Assembly: GCA_018222585.1 (NCBI GenBank)
Contig: JAAFAB010000005.1
Span: 1 to 64,000 of the forward strand
Direction of reading: 5' to 3'
From: Paracoccaceae bacterium
Lineage (GTDB): Bacteria; Pseudomonadota; Alphaproteobacteria; Rhodobacterales; Rhodobacteraceae
DNA length: 64,000 nt
Part shown: positions 51,564 to 60,673 of the stretch, in pieces
Position numbering within the stretch: the stretch's first letter is position 1
How the letters are laid out: every line of letters begins with the position of its first letter
Position numbers and translations under genes: made by a program
The notes under the pieces: generated by a model
The model's database searches: none
What the model saw: only the letters and a program-made list of their open reading frames with translations
What the model was told of the DNA's origin: nothing

Positions 51564-52646
51564 TCAGGCCGCCGGGCGGGCGGCGGTCCTTGCGGCGGGG
51601 CGCGCCAGGGGCTGCGGCGGCGGCCGTCCGTGCAGCTGCGCCAACCGCCGCCATTGCTCGTGATAGCGCAGCACCTTGGCAAAGCGCGGATCCAGATGCG
51701 CCTCATAGCCCGGAGGCGGCAGGGCACCATGGACCTCTTGCCAGACCTCGTCATGCAGCAGATGCGCCTCGATGTCGGCGGGGTTGAGCGCACGGGCGCG
51801 GCTGGCGTGTTCCAACGCCAGGTAGGGATTGCCTCGTGCCCGGGCGCGCTGGCCGAGGCGCAGGTGCAGGATGGCACGGCCATAGAACCCTTCGGGCAGT
51901 GCCTTCAGGAAGGCTTCGGCGCGGGCGGCCGAGAGGCGATTCTGTTCGAAGAGATAGAGCACCGCCCCAAGATCGGGATAGCGCGACAGCTCGCCGGTGA
52001 TCGGGTGCAGCACCTGGTGCAGCCGCCCCTCCAGCAGCGGCGCGACCAGGGCCTGCATTCCGCCCAGTTCGGCCGCCACCACCGCCGCCACCTGGTGATA
52101 GCCGTTGCGGATGGTGATCAGGCGCTGGCGCGGCACCTCGCTGGTGCAGAAGAAATCCGCCGCGTTGCGCTCTCCGGTGACCACCGTATAGTCCAGATCC
52201 GGCCGGGCCAGCAGGCGCGAGAGGTTGGGCGGCAGCCCCTCGTTCTGGCTGAAGCGTTCGAAGGCGCCGCCGGCGAGGCCGGCGTAGATCTCGGGCGACA
52301 TGGCGAGAATCTTCGCCCCCGGCAGAGCCGCGCCGAGCAGCAGCGCCCCGTAGGCCCCCATCGAACCGCCGATCACCGCCACCTCGCCGTAGCCCGCCGC
52401 CAGGTCCGACAGCCAGCGCCGCGTCGCCTCAAGCGAAGGCGGCCCGGCGCCGAGCGGCACGCCCTCGACATACCAGCCATTGCCGGGACTGTTGAGCAGC
52501 AGCAGATCCTGGTCGGGCGCACCCAGCGCCTTGAAATAGTCGAAGCGCCGCGCCGGTTTGCCGACCGCCGTCACGCCGATCACCAGCCGTCGCGCGCCGC
52601 GTTTCACCAGCAGGGCATGATCGGACAGCCAGGTTCTCTCACTCAT
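51564..52646 (-). CDS. alpha/beta-hydrolase-like protein with helical repeat tail
   Basis: 360 residues from the ATG at 52646 (MSERTWLSDHALLVKRGARR). Residues 15-230 look like an alpha/beta hydrolase with the nucleophile elbow VIGGSMGAYGALLLG (GGSMG at 93-97). The C-terminal part (about 250-340) has TPR-like helices (AILHLRLGQRARARGNPYLA, LEHASRARALNPADIEAHLL). The last 20 residues are Pro/Ala/Arg repeats. End of the leftward glycan operon, 13 bases after the sulfotransferase gene. The substrate may be an acyl group on the glycan; this is inference. Confidence 0.7.
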   Translation of the reverse strand: MSERTWLSDHALLVKRGARRLVIGVTAVGKPARRFDYFKALGAPDQDLLLLNSPGNGWYVEGVPLGAGPPSLEATRRWLSDLAAGYGEVAVIGGSMGAYGALLLGAALPGAKILAMSPEIYAGLAGGAFERFSQNEGLPPNLSRLLARPDLDYTVVTGERNAADFFCTSEVPRQRLITIRNGYHQVAAVVAAELGGMQALVAPLLEGRLHQVLHPITGELSRYPDLGAVLYLFEQNRLSAARAEAFLKALPEGFYGRAILHLRLGQRARARGNPYLALEHASRARALNPADIEAHLLHDEVWQEVHGALPPPGYEAHLDPRFAKVLRYHEQWRRLAQLHGRPPPQPLARPAARTAARPAA

Positions 52647-52659
52647 CCCGAGGGCCCTC

Positions 52660-53460
52660 CTAAAGCGGCGATTCCAGCATCCACTCATGCGGGCTGCCCT
52701 CCAGCGCGGCGGCGACCTGAGCGTAATTGCCGAGAATCTGCGACAGCGGTTCCGGGTTCATCTTGCGGTGCGAGGGCGCCAGGGGCACCTCGGCGCAGCC
52801 CATGACCTGCCCGGCAAGGGCGCGCGTCCGCCCGGCGAACTCGCCGCTTTCGGCAAACATCTCCTCGTAGGTCAGTTCGTGGGCATTGCTCAGCGGCGCC
52901 AGCATTGCTCGGATCGCCGTGTCCATGCCGATCAGCCGCCCGATCTCGGCCAGCAGGGTTTCGGGCGGCAGGGTGATCTTCGGCTTTTCCTCGACATCGG
53001 GCCCCTCGCCGGCGGCGGCGAACCACTTGCCCGAGGCGTTCAGCAGCGCCTCGGAGGTGATCAGGCGCAGCTTGTTGCGCCGCACGATCTGGATGACCGG
53101 GCTGTCGCGGGTATCGATGAACTCGACCAGGAAGGGCCGCGCACCGGTGACATCCTCCGAAACGGGGATCAGGTTCAGCCCCCAGTACTTCAGATCCAGC
53201 AGGATGCGGCGCCCCCGCGCCTCGCCGCGCAACTCCTCGATATAGTCGGCAAAGAGCCTCTGGTGACGGATCGGCCAGACCCACTTGGGATCCTCCGCCA
53301 CGCGGCGGGCGACGTAGCCGTAGAACCCCCGCTCGGCCTCCAGCTTCGCGGACATGATCTCGTGGCAGTTCATCCCGCCGCAGCGTTCCAGCAGGTCACG
53401 GAAGACGGTGGTGCCGCTGCGATGGCGGCCCAGCAGGAAGATCAGGTCGGTCTGGGCCAT
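52660..53460 (-). CDS. PAPS-dependent sulfotransferase family protein
   Basis: 266 residues. The P-loop-like 5'-PAPS site is LIFLLGRHRSGTTVFRDLLE (GRHRSGTT at 11-18); VIQIVRRNKLRLITSEALLN resembles the 3'-phosphate-binding region. THE LTYEEMF segment (HELTYEEMFAESGEF) and a C-terminal NPEPLSQILGNYAQV stretch match sulfotransferases of surface-glycan loci. It lies directly between the glycosyltransferase and the hydrolase-like genes, so its acceptor is probably the glycan made there. Confidence 0.8.
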   Translation of the reverse strand: MAQTDLIFLLGRHRSGTTVFRDLLERCGGMNCHEIMSAKLEAERGFYGYVARRVAEDPKWVWPIRHQRLFADYIEELRGEARGRRILLDLKYWGLNLIPVSEDVTGARPFLVEFIDTRDSPVIQIVRRNKLRLITSEALLNASGKWFAAAGEGPDVEEKPKITLPPETLLAEIGRLIGMDTAIRAMLAPLSNAHELTYEEMFAESGEFAGRTRALAGQVMGCAEVPLAPSHRKMNPEPLSQILGNYAQVAAALEGSPHEWMLESPL

Positions 53461-53488
53461 CGGCGGCTCCCTCCTCGTACGGGGCGGG

Positions 53489-55474
53489 TCATGTGGTCAC
53501 CCCCTCGGCATAGAGCGCGCGGGCCAGGGTGGCGGCGCGCGCCGGATCGTTGCGGCACATCTCCAGCGCCGCCTCGCGCACCATGGCGCGGCTGCCGGCG
53601 TTCTGCCCCGGCGACCAGGGCCAGGACATCGAGCCCCGCCGGAAGCGATAGAGAAAGCCCTGCCGCGGCAGCAGCGCCGCCTCGTGGCCGCGGGCGGTGA
53701 ACTGCAGCCAGAAGGCCCAGTCGTCGCCCTCGCCATTGCGGCGGGTAGCGTCGAAACCGATGTCGCGCAGCAGGGCCGTCGGCAGCAGCGCCGTCATGCG
53801 ATAGTCGTTTTCCAGCAGGTGCAGGTGGTCGCCCATCAGGTGCCGCAGCACGGGCTCGCCGCTTTCGCCGAAGTTGCGCCGCTGCGGGATCACCGCGTCG
53901 GGGCGCGCGGGGTGGCGGTTCCAGCACTCCAGCAGTTGCGCGATCAGCTCGGGCTCCAGCAGATCGTCGGTATCGAGGAACAGGGACAGCGCGCTTTCGC
54001 AGTGCTCGGCCAGGGTGTTGCGCGCCGCCAGCAGGCCCCCGTTGGGCTGCCGGAGGATGCGGCAGTCGGGCAGCAGGGCGCGGGCGTAATCGAACCAGGG
54101 CTGGTGACTGTCAGGTGTACCATCGTCGCAGATCAGCACGCGCGGCGGCCCGCCTCTCTGCCAGGCCAGGCTGTCGACCATCTCGCGGAATTCGTGATCG
54201 GGCTTGTAGGCCGGGATCAGCACCGTGACGTCGCCCGGTTCCGCCTGACGGCGCGGCATGGCATGAAGCGTCCGGCCGCGCTTTTCGCAAAGCGCACGGT
54301 CGTAGAGCTGTCCCATCTCGCCCGCGATCCGCTCCGGCGCCAGGGTCTCGCGGCAATGGGCGCCGACCGCGGCGCAGACATGGCCCGCCTGGTCCAGCAT
54401 CCGCTCCATCTGCCGCTGCATTCCCCGCACCGAACGCATCTGGGGGTCCAGCAGGTAGTGCAGCTGGTCCTCGGGAAAGAACTCGGCCATCGGGGTGCCG
54501 TCGCGCACCACCGGCAGAAGCCCCGCGTCGATCGCCTCGACGCAGGCATAGGAGAAGGTTTCGGCCGCGCCGAGATGCGGGCTGATGGCGCCGGGGTCCA
54601 GCAGATCCAGCGCCCGTTCGCGCGGCAGGTAGTCGCTGAAGAAGACCGCATCGCGCAGCCCGGGGGCAAGACGCGCACGCACGTACCCGCGCATGTCGGC
54701 CTGGCGGAAGGGCGTGTCGACGATCCGCCCCACCAGGCGGATCTGGCGCAGCGGGTGGATGTCGTTCAGCAGGTTGGCGAGAAAGACCAGCTTGTCGATC
54801 CCCTTGGAGAGCGAGATCCGCCCCATGTAGAGGATTTCATCCCGCAGCCCGGCAAAGCGGTTCTCGCCATGGCGGAAGGCATAGGGTTCGCGCACGACGG
54901 CGACCTGGCGGGTGATGCCGTAGCTGCCCAGCCTCTCGGCGGCGGCGCGCGAGGGCGCCACCACCAGATCCGAACCGCGCGCCTGCTGCCGTTCACAGAG
55001 GTTGTTCATCCGCGCCCGGGGCGAGAGCGGCAGCTGGTCGGCCTCGAAGAAGTCCTCGATGAAACCGTGGTTGTAGGTGACCAGCAGGCGCTCCGAGGCG
55101 CCCGCTTCGGCCTGCAACTGCTGGAAGGCGGTCAGGCAAGGGGCGAGGAAGTCCGTCGCCTCGACCACGTCGATGCGCCAGTCGCGCACCTTCTCGGCGA
55201 TGCGGTCGGCCAGCCAGGTCGAGATGAAGAGGTTGTGCGCCTCGACCGGACAGATTCGCCAGATCTCGCGCGGGTCGACGGGTTCGACATGGATGTGATC
55301 GGCTTCGAAGGGGACGGGACTGGCGGGGCGGCGAAAGGGGTGTTCTTCGGACCAGGTGAACAGGAACACCTCGTGCCCCGCCGCGCGCATGGCGGGCACC
55401 ATGTATTCAAGGTAGGTGGCAATGCCCCCCGAGGGCGCCAGCGGCGTCTCGCGCGAGACATAGAGGATGCGCAT
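53489..55474 (-). CDS. two-domain glycosyltransferase (GT4 then GT2)
   Basis: 661 residues. Residues 1-395 are a GT-B family 4 transferase (MRILYVSRETPLAPSGGIAT, ILYMGRISLSKGIDKLVFLA, and the E-x7-E motif in AETFSYACVEAIDAG, 305-318). Residues 414-640 are a GT-A family 2 transferase (DVTVLIPAYKPDHEF, PNGGLLAARNTLAE, DXD-type motif DTDD at 501-504, GEGDDWAFWLQF). Both halves keep their catalytic motifs, so one chain could add two sugars in turn. Four bases after the preceding gene. Confidence 0.88.
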   Translation of the reverse strand: MRILYVSRETPLAPSGGIATYLEYMVPAMRAAGHEVFLFTWSEEHPFRRPASPVPFEADHIHVEPVDPREIWRICPVEAHNLFISTWLADRIAEKVRDWRIDVVEATDFLAPCLTAFQQLQAEAGASERLLVTYNHGFIEDFFEADQLPLSPRARMNNLCERQQARGSDLVVAPSRAAAERLGSYGITRQVAVVREPYAFRHGENRFAGLRDEILYMGRISLSKGIDKLVFLANLLNDIHPLRQIRLVGRIVDTPFRQADMRGYVRARLAPGLRDAVFFSDYLPRERALDLLDPGAISPHLGAAETFSYACVEAIDAGLLPVVRDGTPMAEFFPEDQLHYLLDPQMRSVRGMQRQMERMLDQAGHVCAAVGAHCRETLAPERIAGEMGQLYDRALCEKRGRTLHAMPRRQAEPGDVTVLIPAYKPDHEFREMVDSLAWQRGGPPRVLICDDGTPDSHQPWFDYARALLPDCRILRQPNGGLLAARNTLAEHCESALSLFLDTDDLLEPELIAQLLECWNRHPARPDAVIPQRRNFGESGEPVLRHLMGDHLHLLENDYRMTALLPTALLRDIGFDATRRNGEGDDWAFWLQFTARGHEAALLPRQGFLYRFRRGSMSWPWSPGQNAGSRAMVREAALEMCRNDPARAATLARALYAEGVTT

Positions 55475-55477
55475 CGC

Positions 55478-56218
55478 CTAGCCCTCCTCCAGCGCCAGCA
55501 CGGCGAAATGATCGAGCTTCAGCGCGTAGGTCCCGGCCAGGGGCAGTTCGAGGATCATCAGCGCCTCGGTCACGTCCTCCAGCGCCAGTTCGGCGATGGC
55601 GGCGGGGGACAGGCGGGCCGAATGCTCGAAGGGCATGGTCGAGACCGGTATGCGGTAGTTCAGGTGATCGCTCGCCTTGCCGCCCTGCCGGTGCAGGCGC
55701 AGGTTCAGCGTCACGCTGCGCGGAATCTGGGCAGAGTTGCCGGCCGCGATGTCGAAGAACGAGATCGTGTCGACCCGCAAACCCTTCGCCCGCTTCAGCG
55801 CCTCGACCGAGACCGCGGTTTCCAGTGTCACCCAGCGAGGCTTGGCGGCCATCGGAAAGACCGGATTGACCGAGAGCCGGGCGACACCGCGTGCCGCCCC
55901 TGCGCCGAGCAGCGCCCCCTCCCCCGCCCGATGCAGCGCCTTCAGCGAGACCGTCGCGCCGGTATCCCCTGCCTCGGTATCCAGCCCGATCCAGACATCC
56001 TTGGCGAAATGCTTGTAGGGTTCGGCGGCGATGGCCGAAAGTGGCGCCGCTTCGGAAAACAGCTGCCCCAGCCCTGTGGGGATCTCGCTATAGCGGTCCA
56101 GGCTGGCCGGATCGACCTCGGCGATATGGCCCTCGATCTCGGCGCGCAGCAGGCGCACCATGCGCTCCATCCCGCCCAGCTGGGTCCTGATGCGGCTCAG
56201 GCTCATCTGCACATCCAT
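55478..56218 (-). CDS. uncharacterised protein heading the glycan operon
   Basis: 246 residues from the ATG at 56218 (MDVQMSLSRIRTQLGGMERM), which has GGGAGG six bases upstream. The N-terminal 45 residues look like a coiled coil. The rest resembles a beta-rich domain (GATVSLKALHRAGEGALLGA, RWVTLETAVSVEALKRAKGL, ISFFDIAAGNSAQIPRSVTL), perhaps carbohydrate-related; a DUF6212-type assignment is possible but unverified. No signal peptide or membrane segment. Confidence 0.6.
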   Translation of the reverse strand: MDVQMSLSRIRTQLGGMERMVRLLRAEIEGHIAEVDPASLDRYSEIPTGLGQLFSEAAPLSAIAAEPYKHFAKDVWIGLDTEAGDTGATVSLKALHRAGEGALLGAGAARGVARLSVNPVFPMAAKPRWVTLETAVSVEALKRAKGLRVDTISFFDIAAGNSAQIPRSVTLNLRLHRQGGKASDHLNYRIPVSTMPFEHSARLSPAAIAELALEDVTEALMILELPLAGTYALKLDHFAVLALEEG

Positions 56219-56506
56219 TTCGGGCCTCCCTGGTGGCCATTCTGGCAGCAGGCGACCGGCCCGGTCCCTGCCCTTGCGGCCAAGTCTCGGCGCATCGAAG
56301 TTAATCCGACGTAAATTCTTCCGGGTCCGGGGGCCTTGAAACCGGCCCTGCGTCATCCCGCCGCGGCATCGTCGCGCATTTTCGGCGGCACGGTCAGATC
56401 CTGGCAAGCATGAGACGCGATTTCGCCCACCATGCCTTCGCCGCCGCAGCCCGGGCTGCTATGCTTGGGCACGGCCCGCAGGGGTCGGACGGCGGATGTG
56501 AGTGTG

Positions 56507-56713
56507 ATGAGTGAAAAGGAAACCCCCGCCGCGGGCCGTGCCCGGTTGTTCGCGCTGATGCGCGATCCCGCGTTGCCACTGCCGCCCCCGCCCGACTGGG
56601 CCGAGGCGCCCTCGGTCACCGAGTTCCTGGGCGAAAGCCTGAAAGCGCGCCGCGCGAGTGGGCCGGGCAAGGCCCTGCGCCGGGCCCTGCGCCGCCTGCG
56701 CGAAGGCGGTTAG
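56507..56713 (+). CDS. possible small protein
   Basis: 68 residues from the ATG at 56507 (MSEKETPAAGRARLFALMRD). Basic C-terminus (KARRASGPGKALRRALRRLR). GC-rich third positions fit coding, but there is no family match and a weak ribosome site. Could be spurious. Confidence 0.35.
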   Translation: MSEKETPAAGRARLFALMRDPALPLPPPPDWAEAPSVTEFLGESLKARRASGPGKALRRALRRLREGG

Positions 56714-56781
56714 CCGGGGGACCGCTCCGCAGGATCAGGACGACACCGCCCCGGCGGAATGCGACGCGGCCCGAGGCGAGC

Positions 56782-57561
56782 TCAGTCCTGGTCGGCCTCG
56801 GCATCCTCGCCCACCCGGCCACGGAAGCCGGTGGCGACGACGAACTTCTCGGAACTGTCCGAGCGCGACGAGGGCGGCTTCATGTGGTGTACCTTGGTGA
56901 AGCGCTGTTTCAGCACCTTCTGCAGCTCTCCCTCGGCGCCGCCGGCCAGCACCTTGGCGACGAAGGTGCCGCCCTCGCTGAGCACGTCGAAGGCCAGGTA
57001 GGCCGCGGCCTCGCAGAGCGCGATGATGCGCAGGTGGTCGGTCTGCTGGTGGCCGGAGGAGGCGGCCGCCATGTCAGACATCACCACGTCGGCCTCGCCG
57101 CCCAGCCACTCCTTGACCCGCAGATCGGCATCATCTTGCATGAAGTCGAGCTGGTGGATCTCGGCGCCGGGGATCGGATCGACCTCCTGCAGGTCGACGC
57201 CGAGGATGGTGCCGACCGCCTTGCCCTTCTTCTCGCCCAGGGCGTTGATGCGCGGCACGGCGACCTGGATCCAGCCGCCGGGGGCGCAGCCCAGGTCGAC
57301 GACCCGGGCACCAGGCACGAGGAACCGGAACTTGTCGTCCAGCTCCATGATCTTGAAGGCGGCGCGGCCGCGATAGCCCTCGGCCCGGGCGCGCGCGACG
57401 TAGGGATCGTTGAGCTGGCGCTGCAGCCAGCGCGTCGAGGACAGCTTGCGCCCGCGCGCGGTCTTCACCTTGACGGTCAGGTCGCGGTATCCACGGCCCG
57501 AGCTGTTCTTGCCCGTCGGTGTCTTTCCGGTCGGCTTCTTGCCCGTCGGTTTCTTGGCCAC
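56782..57561 (-). CDS. rlmE: RlmE (FtsJ/RrmJ) 23S rRNA 2'-O-methyltransferase
   Basis: 259 residues. After a lysine-rich N-terminal repeat tail, the FtsJ core shows [80 protein letters not shown] and [13 protein letters not shown], covering the K-D-K-E tetrad. It methylates U2552 of 23S rRNA. The first 22 residues are four 15-bp tandem units (about 57496-57555) coding KKPTG-like repeats. Downstream of ppx on the same strand, with a GAGGGGGC-ATG-GCCCCCTC hairpin (57613-57631) between them. Confidence 0.95.
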   Translation of the reverse strand: MAKKPTGKKPTGKTPTGKNSSGRGYRDLTVKVKTARGRKLSSTRWLQRQLNDPYVARARAEGYRGRAAFKIMELDDKFRFLVPGARVVDLGCAPGGWIQVAVPRINALGEKKGKAVGTILGVDLQEVDPIPGAEIHQLDFMQDDADLRVKEWLGGEADVVMSDMAAASSGHQQTDHLRIIALCEAAAYLAFDVLSEGGTFVAKVLAGGAEGELQKVLKQRFTKVHHMKPPSSRSDSSEKFVVATGFRGRVGEDAEADQD

Positions 57562-57701
57562 GGCCCGCCCTTTCCTCTTGCCCTAAACATGCCGGGGGTT
57601 CAGGCGCCGCCCGAGGGGGCATGGCCCCCTCCCCCATTGATCGAGATCCCGCCTAGAACAGCAAAACCGCCCCGCTGTCAAAGGCGGAGCGGTGCCGCCG
57701 C

Positions 57702-58814
57702 TTAGAACGGACCGTCTTCCAGCGCCCCATCGGCCGACATCTGGGCATAGAGCAGCCCCTCGCGCAGCCCCCGGTCGGCGACGCTCAGGCGATCCGTGGG
57801 CCAAAGCCGCAGCAGCGCCTGCAGGATGGCCGAGCCCGACATGATCAGCGCCTGCCGGTCCTGGCCGATGCGCGGATCGCGCCGCCGCCCCTCGGGCCCC
57901 AGCTCCAGGTAGCCACGGATCACCCGGTCGATCTGGTCGCTGGTCATCTGCAGCCCGTCGACCTTGGTGCGGTCGTAGCGTTTCAGCCCCAGGTGGCTGG
58001 CCGCGACCGTGGTGACGGTGCCCGAGGTGCCGATGATCTGGAAGCCCTCGCGGGCCTGCTCGTCCTTGTAGGGGGCGAACTCCGACAGGCTTTCCTCGAA
58101 GAACCAGGACATCAGGGCGAAGCGTGCGGAGTCGTCCTCGACATCGCGGAACTGGTCGCGCAGCGTCGCGACCCCCAGCGGCACCGAGATCCAGTCAACG
58201 ACCTTGGCCGCCGGAAAGGGGCTTTCGGGCGGGTGGAAACCGGCGTGCAGGCGCATGATGGCGCGTGGGCGCTCGCGATGCGGCACGCTGGTCAGGTCGA
58301 TCCAGACCAGCTCGGTCGAGCCGCCGCCGATATCGACCACCAGCAGCTGCTCGGTCCGCGTGCTGACCAGCGGCGCGCAGGAGATCACCGCCAGGCGGGC
58401 CTCTTCCTCCGGCTCGATGATTTCCAGCTTCAGGCCGGTCTCGCGGCGCACCTGGTTGATGAAGGCCCCGGCGTTGGTCGCGCGACGGCAGGCTTCGGTG
58501 GCCACCAGCCGCATATGCCGGACCCGGTGCCGCTTCAGCTTCTGCTGGCAGATTCGCATGGCCTGGACGGTGCGCGCCATGGAAGAGCGCGACAGACGGC
58601 CAGACCGCTCCAGCCCGGAGCCGAGCTGGACGGATTTCGAAAAACTGTCGACAACGTGAAACTGAGACCCCTTGGGTTGGGCGATCAGCATACGACAGCT
58701 GTTGGTCCCGAGGTCCAGCGCAGCGTAAAGCTCCGACGGATCGGGGGGTTTGGATGCGGGGCTCTCGACCGGTTTCGGGAAGGCGCCCGCACCTTTGGGA
58801 CGCCTGGGCGCCAT
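57702..58814 (-). CDS. ppx: Ppx/GppA exopolyphosphatase family protein
   Basis: 370 residues from the ATG at 58814, preceded by AAGGAGG. ASKHA fold: LYAALDLGTNSCRMLIAQPK, FSKSVQLGSGLERSGRLS, RLVATEACRRATNAGAFI, VVDIGGGSTELVWI and IIGTSGTVTTVAASHLGL. It hydrolyses polyphosphate or the pentaphosphate of (p)ppGpp; which one is not decidable by sequence. Pairing with rlmE is common in Rhodobacterales. Confidence 0.92.
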   Translation of the reverse strand: MAPRRPKGAGAFPKPVESPASKPPDPSELYAALDLGTNSCRMLIAQPKGSQFHVVDSFSKSVQLGSGLERSGRLSRSSMARTVQAMRICQQKLKRHRVRHMRLVATEACRRATNAGAFINQVRRETGLKLEIIEPEEEARLAVISCAPLVSTRTEQLLVVDIGGGSTELVWIDLTSVPHRERPRAIMRLHAGFHPPESPFPAAKVVDWISVPLGVATLRDQFRDVEDDSARFALMSWFFEESLSEFAPYKDEQAREGFQIIGTSGTVTTVAASHLGLKRYDRTKVDGLQMTSDQIDRVIRGYLELGPEGRRRDPRIGQDRQALIMSGSAILQALLRLWPTDRLSVADRGLREGLLYAQMSADGALEDGPF

Positions 58815-59169
58815 GGGTGCGCCCTCCTTTTCGTGTTGGAACCAAAGGTAGTCACTTGCGCGGGTCAACGCAAGATGATTGCGCCGCGAGGAAGATGCGC
58901 AGCCGTCTGCCGCCGGGGACCGCGCGGGGGTCGCCCGGGGGCCGCCCGGGGGCCGCGTCGTCCCGGCGGACGGGCGGGTGCCTCCCCGCCGTCCCTGCTC
59001 CGCCCGGCTGCGGGACCCGCCCCGCCCTTCGGCAGGTGGAGTTCATCCACCCTACGCGGGCGGTACGCTCCGGGCCGTCGAAGGTCGCTTTCCCGCGCTG
59101 CGAGGTCGCGTCACGGCAGGCCCCCTGCCCCGCGCCGCCGCACATTGGGCCAAACCACAGGAGCCCAGG
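58815..59169. other. spacer between ppx and the one-carbon genes
   Basis: Divergent promoter region for ppx and the virulence-factor-domain gene. Very GC-rich; it holds a small GGTGGA-GTTCA-TCCACC hairpin at 59035-59051. No gene or clear operator found. Confidence 0.45.
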
Positions 59170-59472
59170 ATGCCCCAGCTCACCATTCTCTACTGGCGCG
59201 ACATTCCCGCCCAGGTGATCGTCGGCAAGGGCCGCCGCGCCGCCAAGGCCCCCCTGCCCGAGCGCTTCGAACAGGCCATCGACCGCGCCGCCATGGCCTC
59301 CGGGGCTGCCGGCACCGACGCCTATCTTGCCGAATGGCGCAAGGGCGAGCCCGCCGAGGTCGAAGGCGATGCACAGGAGGTCGCAGACGGGGAAATCGCC
59401 CGGCTCGACGCGGCCTATGATCAGGAACGACTCAAGGCGCTGATCGCCAACGGCGGCTGGCAGGCCGCCTGA
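59170..59472 (+). CDS. virulence-factor-domain (PF13769-like) small protein
   Basis: 100 residues (MPQLTILYWRDIPAQVIVGK), with GRRAAKAPLPERFEQAIDRA and AMASGAAGTDAYLAEWRKGE typical of the small proteins labelled virulence factor that accompany corrinoid methyltransferase genes in alphaproteobacteria. The name is historical; no toxin or secretion feature is present. First gene of the rightward one-carbon group. Confidence 0.8.
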   Translation: MPQLTILYWRDIPAQVIVGKGRRAAKAPLPERFEQAIDRAAMASGAAGTDAYLAEWRKGEPAEVEGDAQEVADGEIARLDAAYDQERLKALIANGGWQAA

Positions 59473-59621
59473 GCCAATCCGCCCTCCCCGTTCCCGCCGA
59501 AAGGGACCTGCCCGACACAGACCTGCCCGCGACGATCCCAGCCGATACGGGCCCGAAGCCCCGGACGACCACGAACCGACCCAAGCCCCCCAGACCCCAG
59601 CATCCAGCGCGGAGACACATC

Positions 59622-60536
59622 ATGGCCCTGCTTCCCTTCCGCCGCCGCGACAGCGGCGCGACCGCCGACCTCTCCGCCCTGCTGGCGGGCTACTCGATCG
59701 AGGTGATGCCGCGCACGGCCGCCAAGATCGACGACTTCCGCCAGCTGCTGCCGCAGGGCACCCGGGTCTACATCGCCCATATCGAGGGCACGCCCATCGA
59801 CGAAATGGTCGCCACCGCCGCCCGCCTCTCGGACGAGGGTTTCGACGTGATGCCCCATTTCCCGGCCCGCATCATCAAGGACGCCCCGACCCTGGAGGAC
59901 TGGATCGCCCGCTACCAGGGTGAGGCCGGAGTCACCCAGGCGCTGCTGCTGGCCGGCGGCGTGAAGGACCCGCACGGCGATTTCCACTGCTCGATGCAAC
60001 TGCTGGAAACGGGCCTCTTCGACCGCGCCGGCTTTACCCGCCTGCATGTCGCCGGTCACCCCGAGGGCAACCTTGATATCGACCCCGACGGCTCGGATCG
60101 GGCGGTGATGGAGGCGCTGCGCTGGAAGCAGTCGTTCGCCGAGCGCACCGATGCGCGGATGGCCATGGCCACGCAATTCGCCTTCGACGCGGCCCCGGTG
60201 CTGGCCTGGTCGCGCCGCCTGCGCGACGAGGGGATCACCCTGCCGATCCACCTCGGCATCGCCGGCCCGGCCAAGCTGCAGACGCTGATCAAGTTCGCCA
60301 TCGCCTGTGGCGTCGGCCCCTCGCTGAAGGTGCTGCAGAAGCGGGCGCTGGACGTCACCAAGCTGATGCTGCCCTACGAGCCGACCGAGCTGCTGACCGA
60401 TCTCGCCGCCGCCGAGGACCTGGGCCTGATCGAGCAGTTGCATGTCTTCCCGCTGGGGGGCATTCGCGCCTCGGCCGACTACGCCGCCCGCCACGGCGCC
60501 CCGGCCCCGCAGACCGCGCAGCAGGCTGGCGCCTGA
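59622..60536 (+). CDS. methylenetetrahydrofolate reductase (MetF-like)
   Basis: 304 residues of the MTHFR TIM-barrel family: YSIEVMPRTAAKIDDFRQLL, RVYIAHIEGTPIDEMVATAA, LLLAGGVKDPHGDFHCSMQL, LHVAGHPEGNLDIDPDGSDR, ALRWKQSFAERTDARMAMAT and TQFAFDAAPVLAWSRRL. The barrel holds FAD. The partner genes suggest it runs as 5-methyl-THF oxidation in one-carbon catabolism rather than methionine synthesis; this is inferred from context. Confidence 0.85.
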   Translation: MALLPFRRRDSGATADLSALLAGYSIEVMPRTAAKIDDFRQLLPQGTRVYIAHIEGTPIDEMVATAARLSDEGFDVMPHFPARIIKDAPTLEDWIARYQGEAGVTQALLLAGGVKDPHGDFHCSMQLLETGLFDRAGFTRLHVAGHPEGNLDIDPDGSDRAVMEALRWKQSFAERTDARMAMATQFAFDAAPVLAWSRRLRDEGITLPIHLGIAGPAKLQTLIKFAIACGVGPSLKVLQKRALDVTKLMLPYEPTELLTDLAAAEDLGLIEQLHVFPLGGIRASADYAARHGAPAPQTAQQAGA

Positions 60537-60673
60537 GGGCGACAGGATCCGATGCCGGGCCACGCGCCCGACGTCTCAGCAAGACCGAGACCTCAGTAAT
60601 GCCGACGTAACGGCGTCACGCTAAAGACAGGGCACCGTCCCGGTCGTCCATCACCCCCAAAGGGAGGAGCCCC

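Noticed and set aside
51169-51654. 161-residue frame in the spacer after tRNA-Ser
   Set aside because: Arg/Ala/Pro-rich, partly antisense to nothing but without motif or ribosome site; overlaps the end of the hydrolase-like gene in another frame.
53354-56314. 986-residue open frame on the plus strand
   Set aside because: Covers the antisense of three tightly packed real genes and has no recognisable domain.
56353-56670. 105-residue minus-strand frame opposite the small protein at 56507
   Set aside because: Low-complexity Gly/Ser-rich text and no supporting signal.
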